A stretch of DNA of 64,000 nt from Betaproteobacteria bacterium UBA1934. GTDB taxonomy: Bacteria > Pseudomonadota > Gammaproteobacteria > Burkholderiales > Rhodocyclaceae. Shown piece by piece: positions 25,377 to 34,436 of this stretch. Position 1 is the first letter of the stretch. Each line of letters begins with the position of its first letter. The DNA is taken from NCBI GenBank assembly GCA_002337055.1, contig DDFG01000004.1, forward strand, positions 1 to 64,000, given 5' to 3'. The notes under the pieces were generated by a model that worked only from the letters and a program-made list of their open reading frames with translations, was not told where the DNA came from and did no database searches. Position numbers and translations under genes: made by a program.

Positions 25377-26864
25377 TCACGTCGGTTGCACCCAGGCTTG
25401 TCGAAACCGCTTTCGCAGGAAATGAGCCGGCGCTCCCCAGCACAACAGGCATAGCAGCCCGGCCAGCCCGAGCCGCCAAGTCCATTCCGTCAGCGCGCAT
25501 CCCGCCACTGGCACGCATAACGCCAGCACGCCCAGCAGAACGAGGATCAGCGACCTACCCGGCTGGCTTTGGAGTATCTTCTCGGCCAGCGTCAACATGA
25601 TGACTGTGTCGAGCAGAATACGCAGCAGCCAGGCCAGTGCAATGCCCTCGATCCCGAAATGGCGCCCCAGGAAGTATAGCGCGAGGCCATACAGCGGCAG
25701 TTCAAGCAGGTGCACGCGGGCACTCCACTCGGCTCTTCCAGCGGCGTGCAGCATGGTGAGCGCGACCTGGCCGAGAATGTTGATGAAAACGCCGGCGGTC
25801 AGAATACGGGCCACCGTGCTGCCTTCCCGCGCGAAGTCGTCACCGACCCAAAGCCGCAATCCTTCAGGCGCCAGGAGCATCATGAAGGCAATCAAGGGCA
25901 ATACCGACACCGACAGACCCGCCAGCGCCAGCCGGTAGCTGCGCGCCGCCGCGGCAATTCGGTCGCCCAGTTCAGCCGACAAACGTGGAAAGAGCACGCC
26001 GGTCGCCGCAGCAGAAAGTATCCAGAGGCGGGTGACGATCTCGTAGGGCGTGGCGTAGTACGCGACGGCAGTCAACGAGACCAGACCGCCGATCATGAAC
26101 CGGTCTGCATAGACCATCAGTGGGCCGACGAGATTGGAGACCGTCAGCCAGCCGCCAAAAGAGAATAGCGGCGCCAGCCAGCGTCGCTCGAAACGACCTT
26201 TCGCCAGGGTCGGCCACAGGCGGTTGCACTGCCAGCGATGGGCCAGCCAGCCGAGCACACGGGTCAGGGTCAGCGCCGCGACAACGGGTACCAGTCCCTC
26301 CGCGAACTGGAGCGCAAGCAGGGGCAGCACGAAGAGCGCCACACCCAGCGGAATGCGAACCCAGTTTACCCAGTCGAACCGTTGGCTGGCCTCAAGCACG
26401 CCGCGCCAGCCGGCCGCCAGCACGACGAACGGCAGGGCCGCGGCCAACAATAGCACTGAGAGCGTCATCTCACCCTGCAAGGCCGGCGGAATGGCCAACC
26501 AGGTATCCAGGCACGTGAGCCCCAGGCAGACGGTTACCAAAGCTGCGAGCACGCCTAACCCGGCCATCAGCCGCATGGCGCTGACGATCAGCGAAGGAAT
26601 GTCATTTTGTTCGGCGCCTTCGAGCCGCGCGGCGACCAGACGCGTCAGGGCACGGCTCAAGCCAAAATCGAAGAGACTGAAATATCCGGCCAGCAACCAG
26701 GCGAGATTCAGCAAGCCAAAGCGTTCGATGCCCAGTCGTTCGACCAGCAGGGGAATCGAGACCAGGCCGGCCAGTAGCGGCAGCAGCGCGCCCGCGAGAT
26801 TCCACGCCACCGAGCGCGCCCAGCCGGCACGCTTGCCCTGATCGGTGGCGCTCGGTTCCGGCAT
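25377..26864 (-). CDS. Wzx-type polysaccharide flippase
   Basis: 495 residues, about 12-14 hydrophobic segments over the whole length, in the MATE/Wzx superfamily (polysaccharide biosynthesis protein). The N-terminus SVAWNLAGALLPLLAGLVSIPLL and LLNLAWLLAGYFSLFDFGLSRAL are typical. It should move lipid-linked oligosaccharide across the inner membrane. It stands between the methyltransferase and rfbC genes, so it probably serves the same O-antigen or exopolysaccharide. No Wzy-type polymerase is seen in the window. Confidence 0.88.
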   Translation of the reverse strand: MPEPSATDQGKRAGWARSVAWNLAGALLPLLAGLVSIPLLVERLGIERFGLLNLAWLLAGYFSLFDFGLSRALTRLVAARLEGAEQNDIPSLIVSAMRLMAGLGVLAALVTVCLGLTCLDTWLAIPPALQGEMTLSVLLLAAALPFVVLAAGWRGVLEASQRFDWVNWVRIPLGVALFVLPLLALQFAEGLVPVVAALTLTRVLGWLAHRWQCNRLWPTLAKGRFERRWLAPLFSFGGWLTVSNLVGPLMVYADRFMIGGLVSLTAVAYYATPYEIVTRLWILSAAATGVLFPRLSAELGDRIAAAARSYRLALAGLSVSVLPLIAFMMLLAPEGLRLWVGDDFAREGSTVARILTAGVFINILGQVALTMLHAAGRAEWSARVHLLELPLYGLALYFLGRHFGIEGIALAWLLRILLDTVIMLTLAEKILQSQPGRSLILVLLGVLALCVPVAGCALTEWTWRLGLAGLLCLLCWGAPAHFLRKRFRQAWVQPT

Positions 26865-26896
26865 GGTGTTGGCGGGTCTTCAGGTTTGGGGGAGGT

Positions 26897-27442
26897 TCAG
26901 AAACACTCGGCCTGCGCCAGCGCGACGCCCTTGCGATCCTTTTCCGACAAATTGGGGGTCAGGTCGGTGGGCCACTCGATGCCGATGGCAGGGTCGTTCC
27001 AGGCAATGCAGCGTTCCAGTTCCGGAGCGTAATAGTCGGTGGTCTTGTAAAGAAACTCCGCTGTGTCGGAGAGCACCACAAAGCCGTGTGCAAAGCCCGG
27101 TGGAATCCACATCTGGCGCTTGTTTTCGGCTGAAAGATGCTGCCCGACCCATTGTCCGAACGTCGACGAACCCCGGCGAATATCCACGGCCACATCGAAT
27201 ACCTCGCCCTGCACGGCTCGGACGAGCTTGCCCTGGGCCTTGGGCGGGAGCTGGTAGTGCAGGCCGCGTAGCACGCCGCGTGAGGAGCGGGAATGATTGT
27301 CCTGCACAAAATCCGAACGACCTCCCGCCAGAGCGGCAAAGCGCTCAGCGTTAAAGCTCTCGTAAAAGAACCCGCGCGCGTCGCCGAATACGGTCGGCTC
27401 GAACAGCAACACGTCAGGAATGGCCAGGGGCGTCGCTTTCAT
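26897..27442 (-). CDS. rfbC: dTDP-4-dehydrorhamnose 3,5-epimerase
   Basis: 181 residues, the normal RmlC length. It carries the cupin motifs FVQDNHSRS, GVLRGLHYQ (catalytic His in GLHYQ) and IPPGFAHGF. It turns dTDP-4-keto-6-deoxyglucose into dTDP-4-keto-rhamnose. The start codon shares a base with the rfbA stop (TGATG), so translation is coupled. Last step-genes of the B-D-A-C set. Confidence 0.95.
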   Translation of the reverse strand: MKATPLAIPDVLLFEPTVFGDARGFFYESFNAERFAALAGGRSDFVQDNHSRSSRGVLRGLHYQLPPKAQGKLVRAVQGEVFDVAVDIRRGSSTFGQWVGQHLSAENKRQMWIPPGFAHGFVVLSDTAEFLYKTTDYYAPELERCIAWNDPAIGIEWPTDLTPNLSEKDRKGVALAQAECF

Positions 27443-28326
27443 CAGTAAGTCACCTCGTTCAACAAACGGATCAGATATTGGCCATACGCATTCTTGGCGA
27501 GCGGTCCGGCTAGTTCGGCCAGCCGCGCGTTGTCGATCCAGCCCTGGCGCCAGGCGATTTCTTCCGGGCAGGCTACTTTCAGGCCCTGACGTTTTTCGAT
27601 GGTGGCGATGAACTGCCCGGCTTCGAGCAGCGATTCATGGGTACCGGTATCCAGCCAGGCGTAGCCGCGTCCCATGATTTCGACGGCAAGTTGCTGCTGT
27701 TCCAGGTAGACGCGATTGACGTCGGTGATTTCCAGCTCGCCACGCGCCGAAGGCTTGATCGAACGGGCAATGTCCACAACCTGGTTGTCGTAGAAATAGA
27801 GGCCCGTGACGGCATAGTTCGATTTGGGTTCGCGCGGCTTTTCTTCGATCGAGATGGCGCGGCGCGCGGCATCGAATTCAACAACGCCATAGCGCTCTGG
27901 ATCATGCACATGGTAGGCGAAAACCGTTGCCCCGTCCGGGCGCTGGTCGGCCTGCTGCAAGCTCTGCTGGAATTCGTGTCCATAGAAGATGTTATCGCCC
28001 AGCACCAGGGCCGAGGGCGAATTGCCCACGAAATCAGCGCCCAGGATGAACGCCTGCGCCAGGCCGTCCGGGCTGGGCTGGACGGTGTACGACAGATTCA
28101 TTCCCCAACGCGACCCGTCACCGAGCAATTGCTCGAAGCGCGGTGTGTCCTGCGGCGTCGAGATGATCAGAATGTCCCGCATGCCTGCCAGCATCAGGGT
28201 GCTGAGCGGATAGTAGATCATCGGCTTGTCGTGGATCGGCAACAGTTGTTTGGAGACCGCCAGGGTCGCCGGATGCAGGCGGGTGCCGGCGCCGCCGGCG
28301 AGGATGATGCCTTTGCGTGTGGTCAT
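27442..28326 (-). CDS. rfbA: Glucose-1-phosphate thymidylyltransferase
   Basis: 294 residues. Nucleotidyltransferase motif GIILAGGAGTRLHP at the N-terminus, KQLLPIHDKPMIYYPL, and the family pattern EKPREPKSNYAVTGLYFYD. Makes dTDP-glucose, the first step to dTDP-L-rhamnose. ATG 28326 (MTTRKG) matches other RmlA proteins; the frame to 28374 is not needed. It starts six bases after the rfbD stop. Confidence 0.95.
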   Translation of the reverse strand: MTTRKGIILAGGAGTRLHPATLAVSKQLLPIHDKPMIYYPLSTLMLAGMRDILIISTPQDTPRFEQLLGDGSRWGMNLSYTVQPSPDGLAQAFILGADFVGNSPSALVLGDNIFYGHEFQQSLQQADQRPDGATVFAYHVHDPERYGVVEFDAARRAISIEEKPREPKSNYAVTGLYFYDNQVVDIARSIKPSARGELEITDVNRVYLEQQQLAVEIMGRGYAWLDTGTHESLLEAGQFIATIEKRQGLKVACPEEIAWRQGWIDNARLAELAGPLAKNAYGQYLIRLLNEVTY

Positions 28327-28331
28327 GATGC

Positions 28332-29216
28332 TCACAGGATCTGTTGAAGGATGTGATCGAGGCCGGCTTGCCAAGGCGGCAGGTCAAGACCGAACGTCGT
28401 CCTGAACCGCGTGGTGTCGAGCCGTGAATTGGTCGGGCGACGTGCCGGTGTGGGGTAATCGGCGGTGGCGATGGCATGGATCGCCTCGGGCGTCGCCTTG
28501 AGCGGCCGACCCGCCGCAATGGCGCGGCCCACGACGTAGCGGGCGTAGTCGCACCAGTTCGTTTCGCCGCCGGCCGCAAGGTGATAGGTGCCGACCGGAA
28601 ATTCACCTCGGCGCTGCTGATACTGACGCACCAGATGCGCGGTCACGTCCGCCAGCAGTGCTGCGGAAGTGGGTGCGCCGAACTGGTCGGCGACGACGTT
28701 CAAATTCTCGCGTTCGGCGGCCAGCCGCAGCATCGTCTTGGCGAAATTGCCGCCGTGCGCACCCACGACCCAACTGGTGCGGAGAATCAAATATTCCGAG
28801 CCGCTGGCACGCAGCGCATCTTCGCCGTCCCGCTTGGTGCGACCATAGACGTTTTGCGGATCGGTCGGGTCATCCTCGGTGTAGGGCCCCGTCTTGGTGC
28901 CGGCAAAAACGTAGTCGGTCGAGTAATGAATGACCAGGGCGCCCAGATGCGCCGCTTCTTCGCCAAACACGCCGGGCGCGGCGGCGTTGATGGCGGCTGC
29001 AAGCGCGGGTTCCGATTCCGCCTTGTCAACTGCGGTGTAAGCCGCCGGGTTGACGATCACCCCCGGTTTGACAGCACGCACCAGGCGGCTCACGGCCTCA
29101 GCGTCGGCGAGGTCGCAGTCGGCGTGATCGACCGCCACGACTTCGCCCAGCGGCGCCAACGCCCTTTGCAGTTCAAAGCCGACCTGGCCATTCTTGCCGG
29201 TAAGGAGAATCTTCAT
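28332..29216 (-). CDS. rfbD: dTDP-4-dehydrorhamnose reductase
   Basis: 294 residues. Rossmann motif GKNGQVG near residue 8, STDYVFAG, and the YGRTK active-site motif (Y-x3-K). Reduces dTDP-4-keto-rhamnose to dTDP-L-rhamnose, the last step. The start is two bases after the rfbB stop. Confidence 0.95.
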   Translation of the reverse strand: MKILLTGKNGQVGFELQRALAPLGEVVAVDHADCDLADAEAVSRLVRAVKPGVIVNPAAYTAVDKAESEPALAAAINAAAPGVFGEEAAHLGALVIHYSTDYVFAGTKTGPYTEDDPTDPQNVYGRTKRDGEDALRASGSEYLILRTSWVVGAHGGNFAKTMLRLAAERENLNVVADQFGAPTSAALLADVTAHLVRQYQQRRGEFPVGTYHLAAGGETNWCDYARYVVGRAIAAGRPLKATPEAIHAIATADYPTPARRPTNSRLDTTRFRTTFGLDLPPWQAGLDHILQQIL

Positions 29217-29218
29217 GC

Positions 29219-30277
29219 TCAGCCGCCGTATTGTTTGCCGAGCCAGTCGCGGTAGGCGCCGCTGGTCACATTCTTTACCCAGGCTTGGTTGTCGAGATAC
29301 CAGCGGACGGTCTTGCGGATGCCCGTTTCGAAGGTTTCGGCCGGCTTCCAACCCAGTTCGCGCTCGATCTTGGTCGCGTCGATGGCGTAACGGCGATCAT
29401 GTCCGGGACGATCCTTGACGAAGGTGATCTGGCTTTTGTACGAATGGCCATCGGCACGCGGTTGCAGTTCATCCAGCATGGCGCAGAGCGTATGCACCAC
29501 ATCGAGATTGGGCTTCTCGTTCCGGCCGCCGACGTTGTACACCTCGCCCACCCTGCCCGCTTCCAGCACGCGGCGAATGGCCGCGCAGTGGTCCTTGACG
29601 TAGAGCCAGTCGCGAATCTGCTGGCCGTCGCCATAGATCGGCAGCGGCTTGCCGGCAAGCGCGTTGTGGATGATCAGCGGGATCAGTTTTTCCGGGAAAT
29701 GGTAGGGGCCGTAGTTGTTCGAGCAGTTGGTGGTCAACACCGGCAAGCCGTAGGTGTGATGGTAGGCGCGCACCAGATGGTCGCTGGCCGCCTTACTAGC
29801 CGAGTACGGGCTGTTCGGCTCGTAGCGATTGGTCTCGCGAAAGGCGGGGTCGTTCTGCTCCAGCGAGCCGTAAACCTCGTCGGTGGAGACATGCAGAAAG
29901 CGAAAGGTCGTCTTGACGTCACCCTCCAGTCCGCCCCAGTAGGCGCGTACCGCTTCGAGCAGGCGGAAAGTGCCGACGATATTGGTCTGGATGAAATCCT
30001 CGGGGCCATGGATGCTGCGGTCGACATGCGATTCCGCCGCGAAATTGACGATGGCGCGCGGCCGGTGCTCGTCGAGCAGACGCATCACCAGATCGAAATC
30101 GCCAATGCCACCGTGCACGAAAAGATGACCCGGATGATCGCGCAGCGAGACGAGATTGTCGGGATTGCCGGCGTAAGTCAGGGCGTCGAGATTGACAACC
30201 GGCTCGGCGGATTGCGCCAGCCAGTCGAGAACGAAATTGGAGCCGATGAAGCCGGCGCCACCGGTGACGAGAATCAT
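29219..30277 (-). CDS. rfbB: dTDP-glucose 4,6-dehydratase
   Basis: 352 residues. NAD-binding TGGAGFIGSN at the N-terminus, FAAESHVDRSI, STDEVYG and YSASK (Y-x3-K). Makes dTDP-4-keto-6-deoxyglucose, the second step to dTDP-rhamnose. ATG 30277 (MILVTGG) is used. It follows tyrA with four bases between, so it may be read from the upstream amino-acid operon. Confidence 0.95.
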   Translation of the reverse strand: MILVTGGAGFIGSNFVLDWLAQSAEPVVNLDALTYAGNPDNLVSLRDHPGHLFVHGGIGDFDLVMRLLDEHRPRAIVNFAAESHVDRSIHGPEDFIQTNIVGTFRLLEAVRAYWGGLEGDVKTTFRFLHVSTDEVYGSLEQNDPAFRETNRYEPNSPYSASKAASDHLVRAYHHTYGLPVLTTNCSNNYGPYHFPEKLIPLIIHNALAGKPLPIYGDGQQIRDWLYVKDHCAAIRRVLEAGRVGEVYNVGGRNEKPNLDVVHTLCAMLDELQPRADGHSYKSQITFVKDRPGHDRRYAIDATKIERELGWKPAETFETGIRKTVRWYLDNQAWVKNVTSGAYRDWLGKQYGG

Positions 30278-30281
30278 GCGT

Positions 30282-31160
30282 TCAATTCCTTTCTTGTGTG
30301 TCGTTCCAGGCCCGCCGCGCCTGGCGCGCGAGTCCGAAATAGTCGGCCAGGGTGTCGCCGTCGGCGTTTTGCAGCGCCTCTTTGAGCACTGCCAGGGCGG
30401 CAACGTAACTGTCGAGTTCGCCGATCAACGACGTCCGGTTGGCCAGACAGATGTCGCGCCACATTTCCGGGTGGCTGGCGGCGATCCGCGTGAAATCCCG
30501 AAATCCGGACGCCGCAAAGTTGAAATAGATGTCGCGGTCCTCGCGCACGGCCAGATCGTGTACCAGCGCAAACGACAGCAGGTGCGGCAAATGGCTGACC
30601 GCCGCGAACACCCGGTCATGCTGCGCCGGGGCGAGTTCATAGATATCGGCCCCGCAGAGCGCCCAGGCGCGCTTGACACGATCCAGGGTTTCGTCGGTAT
30701 TTTCGTCCAGCGGTGCGACGACGACCTTGCGGCCATGGTACAAATCGAAACGGGCGGCGCCGGGCCCGCTGTTTTCGGCGCCGGCGATCGGATGCGCCGG
30801 CACGAACTGAGCAATTTTCCCGACCAGCGCAACGCGAGCCGCGGCGATGACATCCTGCTTGGTGCTGCCGGCATCGGTCACGACCGTCTCCGGGCCGAGG
30901 TAGGGCTCGATGCGCTCAAAAATGTCCTGCATTTGCGCCACTGGCGTGGCGACCAGAACCAGATCCGCGTCACCGACTTCATGCGCCGGGTTAATGCCGG
31001 CGCGATCGATGACGCCCAACTCCTGGGCATGCCGCAAGGTGGCCGGCGTGCGCCCGAACCCTACCACTTCCTCGACGGCGTTGGCGGATTTCAACGCAAG
31101 TGCGAAGGACCCCCCGATCAGGCCAGTGCCGAAAATGACGACCTTGCCGAATTCGGGCAT
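30282..31160 (-). CDS. tyrA: Prephenate/arogenate dehydrogenase
   Basis: 292 residues. N-terminal NAD(P)-binding GTGLIGGSFA, then VLVATPVAQM-like strand and the conserved HPIAGAENSG. It oxidises prephenate (or arogenate) in tyrosine synthesis. The start overlaps the hisC stop as TGATG; a GTG three bases earlier is possible. In many betaproteobacteria aroA follows tyrA; here rfbB does. Confidence 0.93.
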   Translation of the reverse strand: MPEFGKVVIFGTGLIGGSFALALKSANAVEEVVGFGRTPATLRHAQELGVIDRAGINPAHEVGDADLVLVATPVAQMQDIFERIEPYLGPETVVTDAGSTKQDVIAAARVALVGKIAQFVPAHPIAGAENSGPGAARFDLYHGRKVVVAPLDENTDETLDRVKRAWALCGADIYELAPAQHDRVFAAVSHLPHLLSFALVHDLAVREDRDIYFNFAASGFRDFTRIAASHPEMWRDICLANRTSLIGELDSYVAALAVLKEALQNADGDTLADYFGLARQARRAWNDTQERN

Positions 31161-32248
31161 CACAAAGCCTTTTCCAGCGCAGCGAGAAAACGGGTGTTTT
31201 CGGGCTCGCTGCCAATGGTGACGCGCAACCAGTCGGGCAACCCGTAGGCGCCGATCGGCCGCACGATGACGCCTTGTTGCAGGAGTTTCTGATTGACCGC
31301 CGCCGCAGTCCCCACCTTGAACGTTAGGAAGTTGCCGTGCGACGGTATATGTTCCAGGCCAAGCCGCTTCAGCCCGGCGACGATCTGCTCCATGCCCCGC
31401 CGATTCAACTCGTAGCTGTCCGCGACGAAGAGATGATCGTCCAGCGCGGCGATCGCCCCGGCCAGCGCCAGATTATTGACGTTGAAGGGCTGCTGGATGC
31501 GGTGCATCAGGTCGATAATCTCCGCCGAGGCCAGACCATATCCGATTCGCAAACCGGCCAGCCCGTATATCTTGGAGAACGTACGGGTGATGATCAGGTT
31601 CGGAAAGGTGCGCAACCAGGCAGCGGTGTCGACACGCTCGGCCGGCGGCAGGTACTCGTTGTAGGCTTCGTCCAGCACCACGACCACGTCGCCGGGTACA
31701 GATTCCAGAAAGGCATAGACCTCGCCATGCGGCAGGAAGGTACCGGTCGGGTTGTTCGGATTGGCGATCCAGACGACGCGGGTATCCGGTCGGATCGCGG
31801 CGCGCATGGCGTCGAGATCGTGTCCAAAATGCTTTGCCGGCACGGCGATCACTTCCGCGCCGCTGGACAACGTCGCCAAGGGATAGACCGCGAAGGCATG
31901 CTGCGCGAACACCGCCGAGCGGCCCGGCGCCAAGAAGACGCGGGCAATCATGTCGAGCACGTCGTTGGAGCCGTTGCCAAGCACCACTTGCGGCATGTCG
32001 ACGCCGGTTGCGGCGGCCACCGCCTTGATCAGATCGAACTGATCGGGATAGCGCTCGATGCCGGTCATCGCCTTCTCGACGGCCGCCCTCGCATTCGGGC
32101 TCATGCCGAGCGGGTTTTCATTGGAGGCGAGTTTGACGATGGATTCGACCGGCAGCCCCATCTCGCGGGCGAGTTCGGTGATCGGCTTACCCGGCTGGTA
32201 GGGCGAAATGCTCCGGACGTAGGAGAGCGCGTGTTCGGCAAGCGGCAT
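31160..32248 (-). CDS. hisC: Histidinol-phosphate/aromatic aminotransferase
   Basis: 362 residues, class I/II PLP aminotransferase of the HisC type. Visible: SNENPLGMSP, NGSNDVLD, NPNNPTGT, and the PLP lysine in TFSKIYGLAGLRIGYG. In this cluster, between pheA and tyrA, it most likely acts in aromatic amino-acid synthesis (HisC2-like), but histidinol phosphate is also possible. ATG 32248 is chosen; it is eight bases after the pheA stop. Confidence 0.92.
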   Translation of the reverse strand: MPLAEHALSYVRSISPYQPGKPITELAREMGLPVESIVKLASNENPLGMSPNARAAVEKAMTGIERYPDQFDLIKAVAAATGVDMPQVVLGNGSNDVLDMIARVFLAPGRSAVFAQHAFAVYPLATLSSGAEVIAVPAKHFGHDLDAMRAAIRPDTRVVWIANPNNPTGTFLPHGEVYAFLESVPGDVVVVLDEAYNEYLPPAERVDTAAWLRTFPNLIITRTFSKIYGLAGLRIGYGLASAEIIDLMHRIQQPFNVNNLALAGAIAALDDHLFVADSYELNRRGMEQIVAGLKRLGLEHIPSHGNFLTFKVGTAAAVNQKLLQQGVIVRPIGAYGLPDWLRVTIGSEPENTRFLAALEKAL

Positions 32249-32256
32249 GCACAACC

Positions 32257-33348
32257 TCAATAGACAGCAAGGGGATAGGATCCGAGTACCTTGACGTAGG
32301 CTGCCCGCTCGCGCAGTTCTGCCAGCGCGGCGCCGACTGCGGCATCGTCGCGGTGTCCGTCGATGTCGACGAAGAAAACATACTCCCACAAGGCATTCTT
32401 CGCGGGACGCGATTCCAGGCGGGTCATCGAGACACCGGCGTGAACGAAGGGTTCGAGCAGGAAATGCAGCGCGCCGGTACGGTTGGGCGCGGACATGATG
32501 AGCGAGGTCTTGTCGCGCCCGGAAGGACCGGCGTCATGCCGGCCGAGGACAAGGAAGCGCGTGGTGTTGTTGGGGTCGTCCTCGATGTTTTCAGCCAGTT
32601 TGGGCAGCTGATAACGCACGGCGGCGGCTTCTCCCGCAATGGCCGCCGCACCGGCTTCTTCTGCCGCTTTCTGCGCTGCCGCTGCGTTGCTTGCCACCGA
32701 AATGCGCGGCACGTCGGGCAAGATCCGGTTCAGCCATTCATGACACTGCGCCAGCGACTGGGCGTGCGAATACACGACCTTGATCTGATCAAGCGTCGAC
32801 GCCCGGGTCAGCAGATTTTGGTGAACACGGAACACGACCTCGCCGCAAATCATCAGCGGTGTGCCGAGCAGCAGATCCATGGTGCGGCCGACCACGCCCT
32901 CGGTCGAATTTTCGACCGGCACAACCGCATAACTGGCACGTCCGGCCTCGACCTCACGGAAGACGTCGTCGAACGAAGTCTGGGGCAGCAGACGAACGGC
33001 ATGGCCGAAATGTTTAGTCGCCGCCGACTCCGAAAATGTACCGAGCGGACCGAGAAAAGCGATGCCCATCGGCTCTTCCAGCGACAGACAGGCCGACATC
33101 ACTTCGCGGAAGAAGAAAGTGGTTGTTTCGTCGCCGAGCGGACCCGGATTCATCTCCTGAATGCGGCGCAAGACCTGCGCCTCGCGCTCGGGCCGGTATA
33201 TATGGCCCTGCGCGCCATGTCGCGCCTTGATCTCGCCCACCTTCTGGGCACAGCGGGCGCGGCGGTTCAGCAGCACCAGCAGTTCGGCATCGATGCCGTC
33301 GATCTCGGCCCGGACGCCAGCCAGTTCATTCAGGAGTTCGTCACTCAT
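32257..33348 (-). CDS. pheA: Bifunctional chorismate mutase / prephenate dehydratase (P-protein)
   Basis: 363 residues in three parts: an AroQ-type chorismate mutase (about 1-90, RAEIDGIDAELLVLLNRRA), a prephenate dehydratase (about 95-270, FLGPLGTFSESAA and STEGVVGRT), and an ACT domain (about 280-350, NRTGALHFLLEPF and ESRP) for phenylalanine feedback. The start overlaps the serC stop by 4 bp. Confidence 0.95.
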   Translation of the reverse strand: MSDELLNELAGVRAEIDGIDAELLVLLNRRARCAQKVGEIKARHGAQGHIYRPEREAQVLRRIQEMNPGPLGDETTTFFFREVMSACLSLEEPMGIAFLGPLGTFSESAATKHFGHAVRLLPQTSFDDVFREVEAGRASYAVVPVENSTEGVVGRTMDLLLGTPLMICGEVVFRVHQNLLTRASTLDQIKVVYSHAQSLAQCHEWLNRILPDVPRISVASNAAAAQKAAEEAGAAAIAGEAAAVRYQLPKLAENIEDDPNNTTRFLVLGRHDAGPSGRDKTSLIMSAPNRTGALHFLLEPFVHAGVSMTRLESRPAKNALWEYVFFVDIDGHRDDAAVGAALAELRERAAYVKVLGSYPLAVY

Positions 33349-34436
33349 GCGTGGTATCGCCGCGCAAAGTCGTTCATGAAGGCGACCAACGCGTCGACGC
33401 CGGCCAGCGGAATGGCGTTGTAGATCGAGGCACGCATGCCGCCGACCGATTTGTGCCCCTTGAGACCCAGCAACCCTTCAGTCTTTGACTCGGCGAGGAA
33501 GGCGGCATCGAGTTCGGAGTTGGCCAGAAAAAACGGCACATTCATCTGCGAACGGTTGGCCGGGGCGACCTCGTTCCTGTAGAACCCGCGCGACGCGTCA
33601 ATGCAGCGATACAGCGCAGCGGCCTTGGCGCGGTTGATCTCGGCCATGCCTGCCAATCCGCCCTGCTTCTTCAGCCACTGGAAGATCAGCCCGGCGATAT
33701 AGATTGCCAGCGTCGGCGGCGTGTTCAACATCGAATCGTGTGCCGCCATATTGGCGTAATCCATCACGCTGGGCAGATTGGCCGGCGCCTTGCCGATCAG
33801 GTCGTCGCGCACGATGACCACGGTCAGACCGGAGGGACCGATATTTTTTTGCGCGCCCGCGTAAATCAGCCCGTAACGCGAGACATCCATCGGTCGGGAA
33901 AGAATATGCGACGACATGTCTGCAACGACGGGCACACCCGTCGGCGGTGCAGACTCGTCGAACACCTCGATGCCGTGAATGGTCTCGTTGGTGCACACAT
34001 GCAGGTAGGCGGCATTCGGATCGAGATCCATTTCCGCAATGGTGGGAAACCGTCCTTCCACCTGCGCGACGGCCCGGGCGGCCTCCTTGCCGGCAACGCG
34101 CTGCACTTCCTTGAACGCTTTTTGCGACCACGAGCCATTGAGGATGTAATCGGCGGAACGCCCGGTCGGCAGCAGATTCATCGGAATCTGCGCGAACTGC
34201 TGAGTTGCGCCACCTTGCAGAAACAACACCTTGTAATGTGCCGGAATCGCCATCAATTCGCGCAAGTCGGCTTCGGCCTGCTGGGCGATGCCGGTGAATT
34301 CCTTGCCGCGGTGGCTCATTTCCATGACGCCGCAGCCGGCGCCGTGCCAGTCGAGCAGTTCGTCCTGCACCTGCCGCAGCACGTCTTCCGGCAAGGCCGC
34401 CGGACCCGCGCTGAAATTCCACAGCCGCGACATCAT
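33345..34436 (-). CDS. serC: Phosphoserine aminotransferase
   Basis: 363 residues, normal length. N-terminus NFSAGPAALPEDVL, SHRGKEF, and PLP lysine in AGAQKNIGPSG. Works in serine and pyridoxal phosphate synthesis. ATG 34436 overlaps the gyrA stop by 4 bp; the next codon is also ATG. Confidence 0.95.
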   Translation of the reverse strand: MMSRLWNFSAGPAALPEDVLRQVQDELLDWHGAGCGVMEMSHRGKEFTGIAQQAEADLRELMAIPAHYKVLFLQGGATQQFAQIPMNLLPTGRSADYILNGSWSQKAFKEVQRVAGKEAARAVAQVEGRFPTIAEMDLDPNAAYLHVCTNETIHGIEVFDESAPPTGVPVVADMSSHILSRPMDVSRYGLIYAGAQKNIGPSGLTVVIVRDDLIGKAPANLPSVMDYANMAAHDSMLNTPPTLAIYIAGLIFQWLKKQGGLAGMAEINRAKAAALYRCIDASRGFYRNEVAPANRSQMNVPFFLANSELDAAFLAESKTEGLLGLKGHKSVGGMRASIYNAIPLAGVDALVAFMNDFARRYHA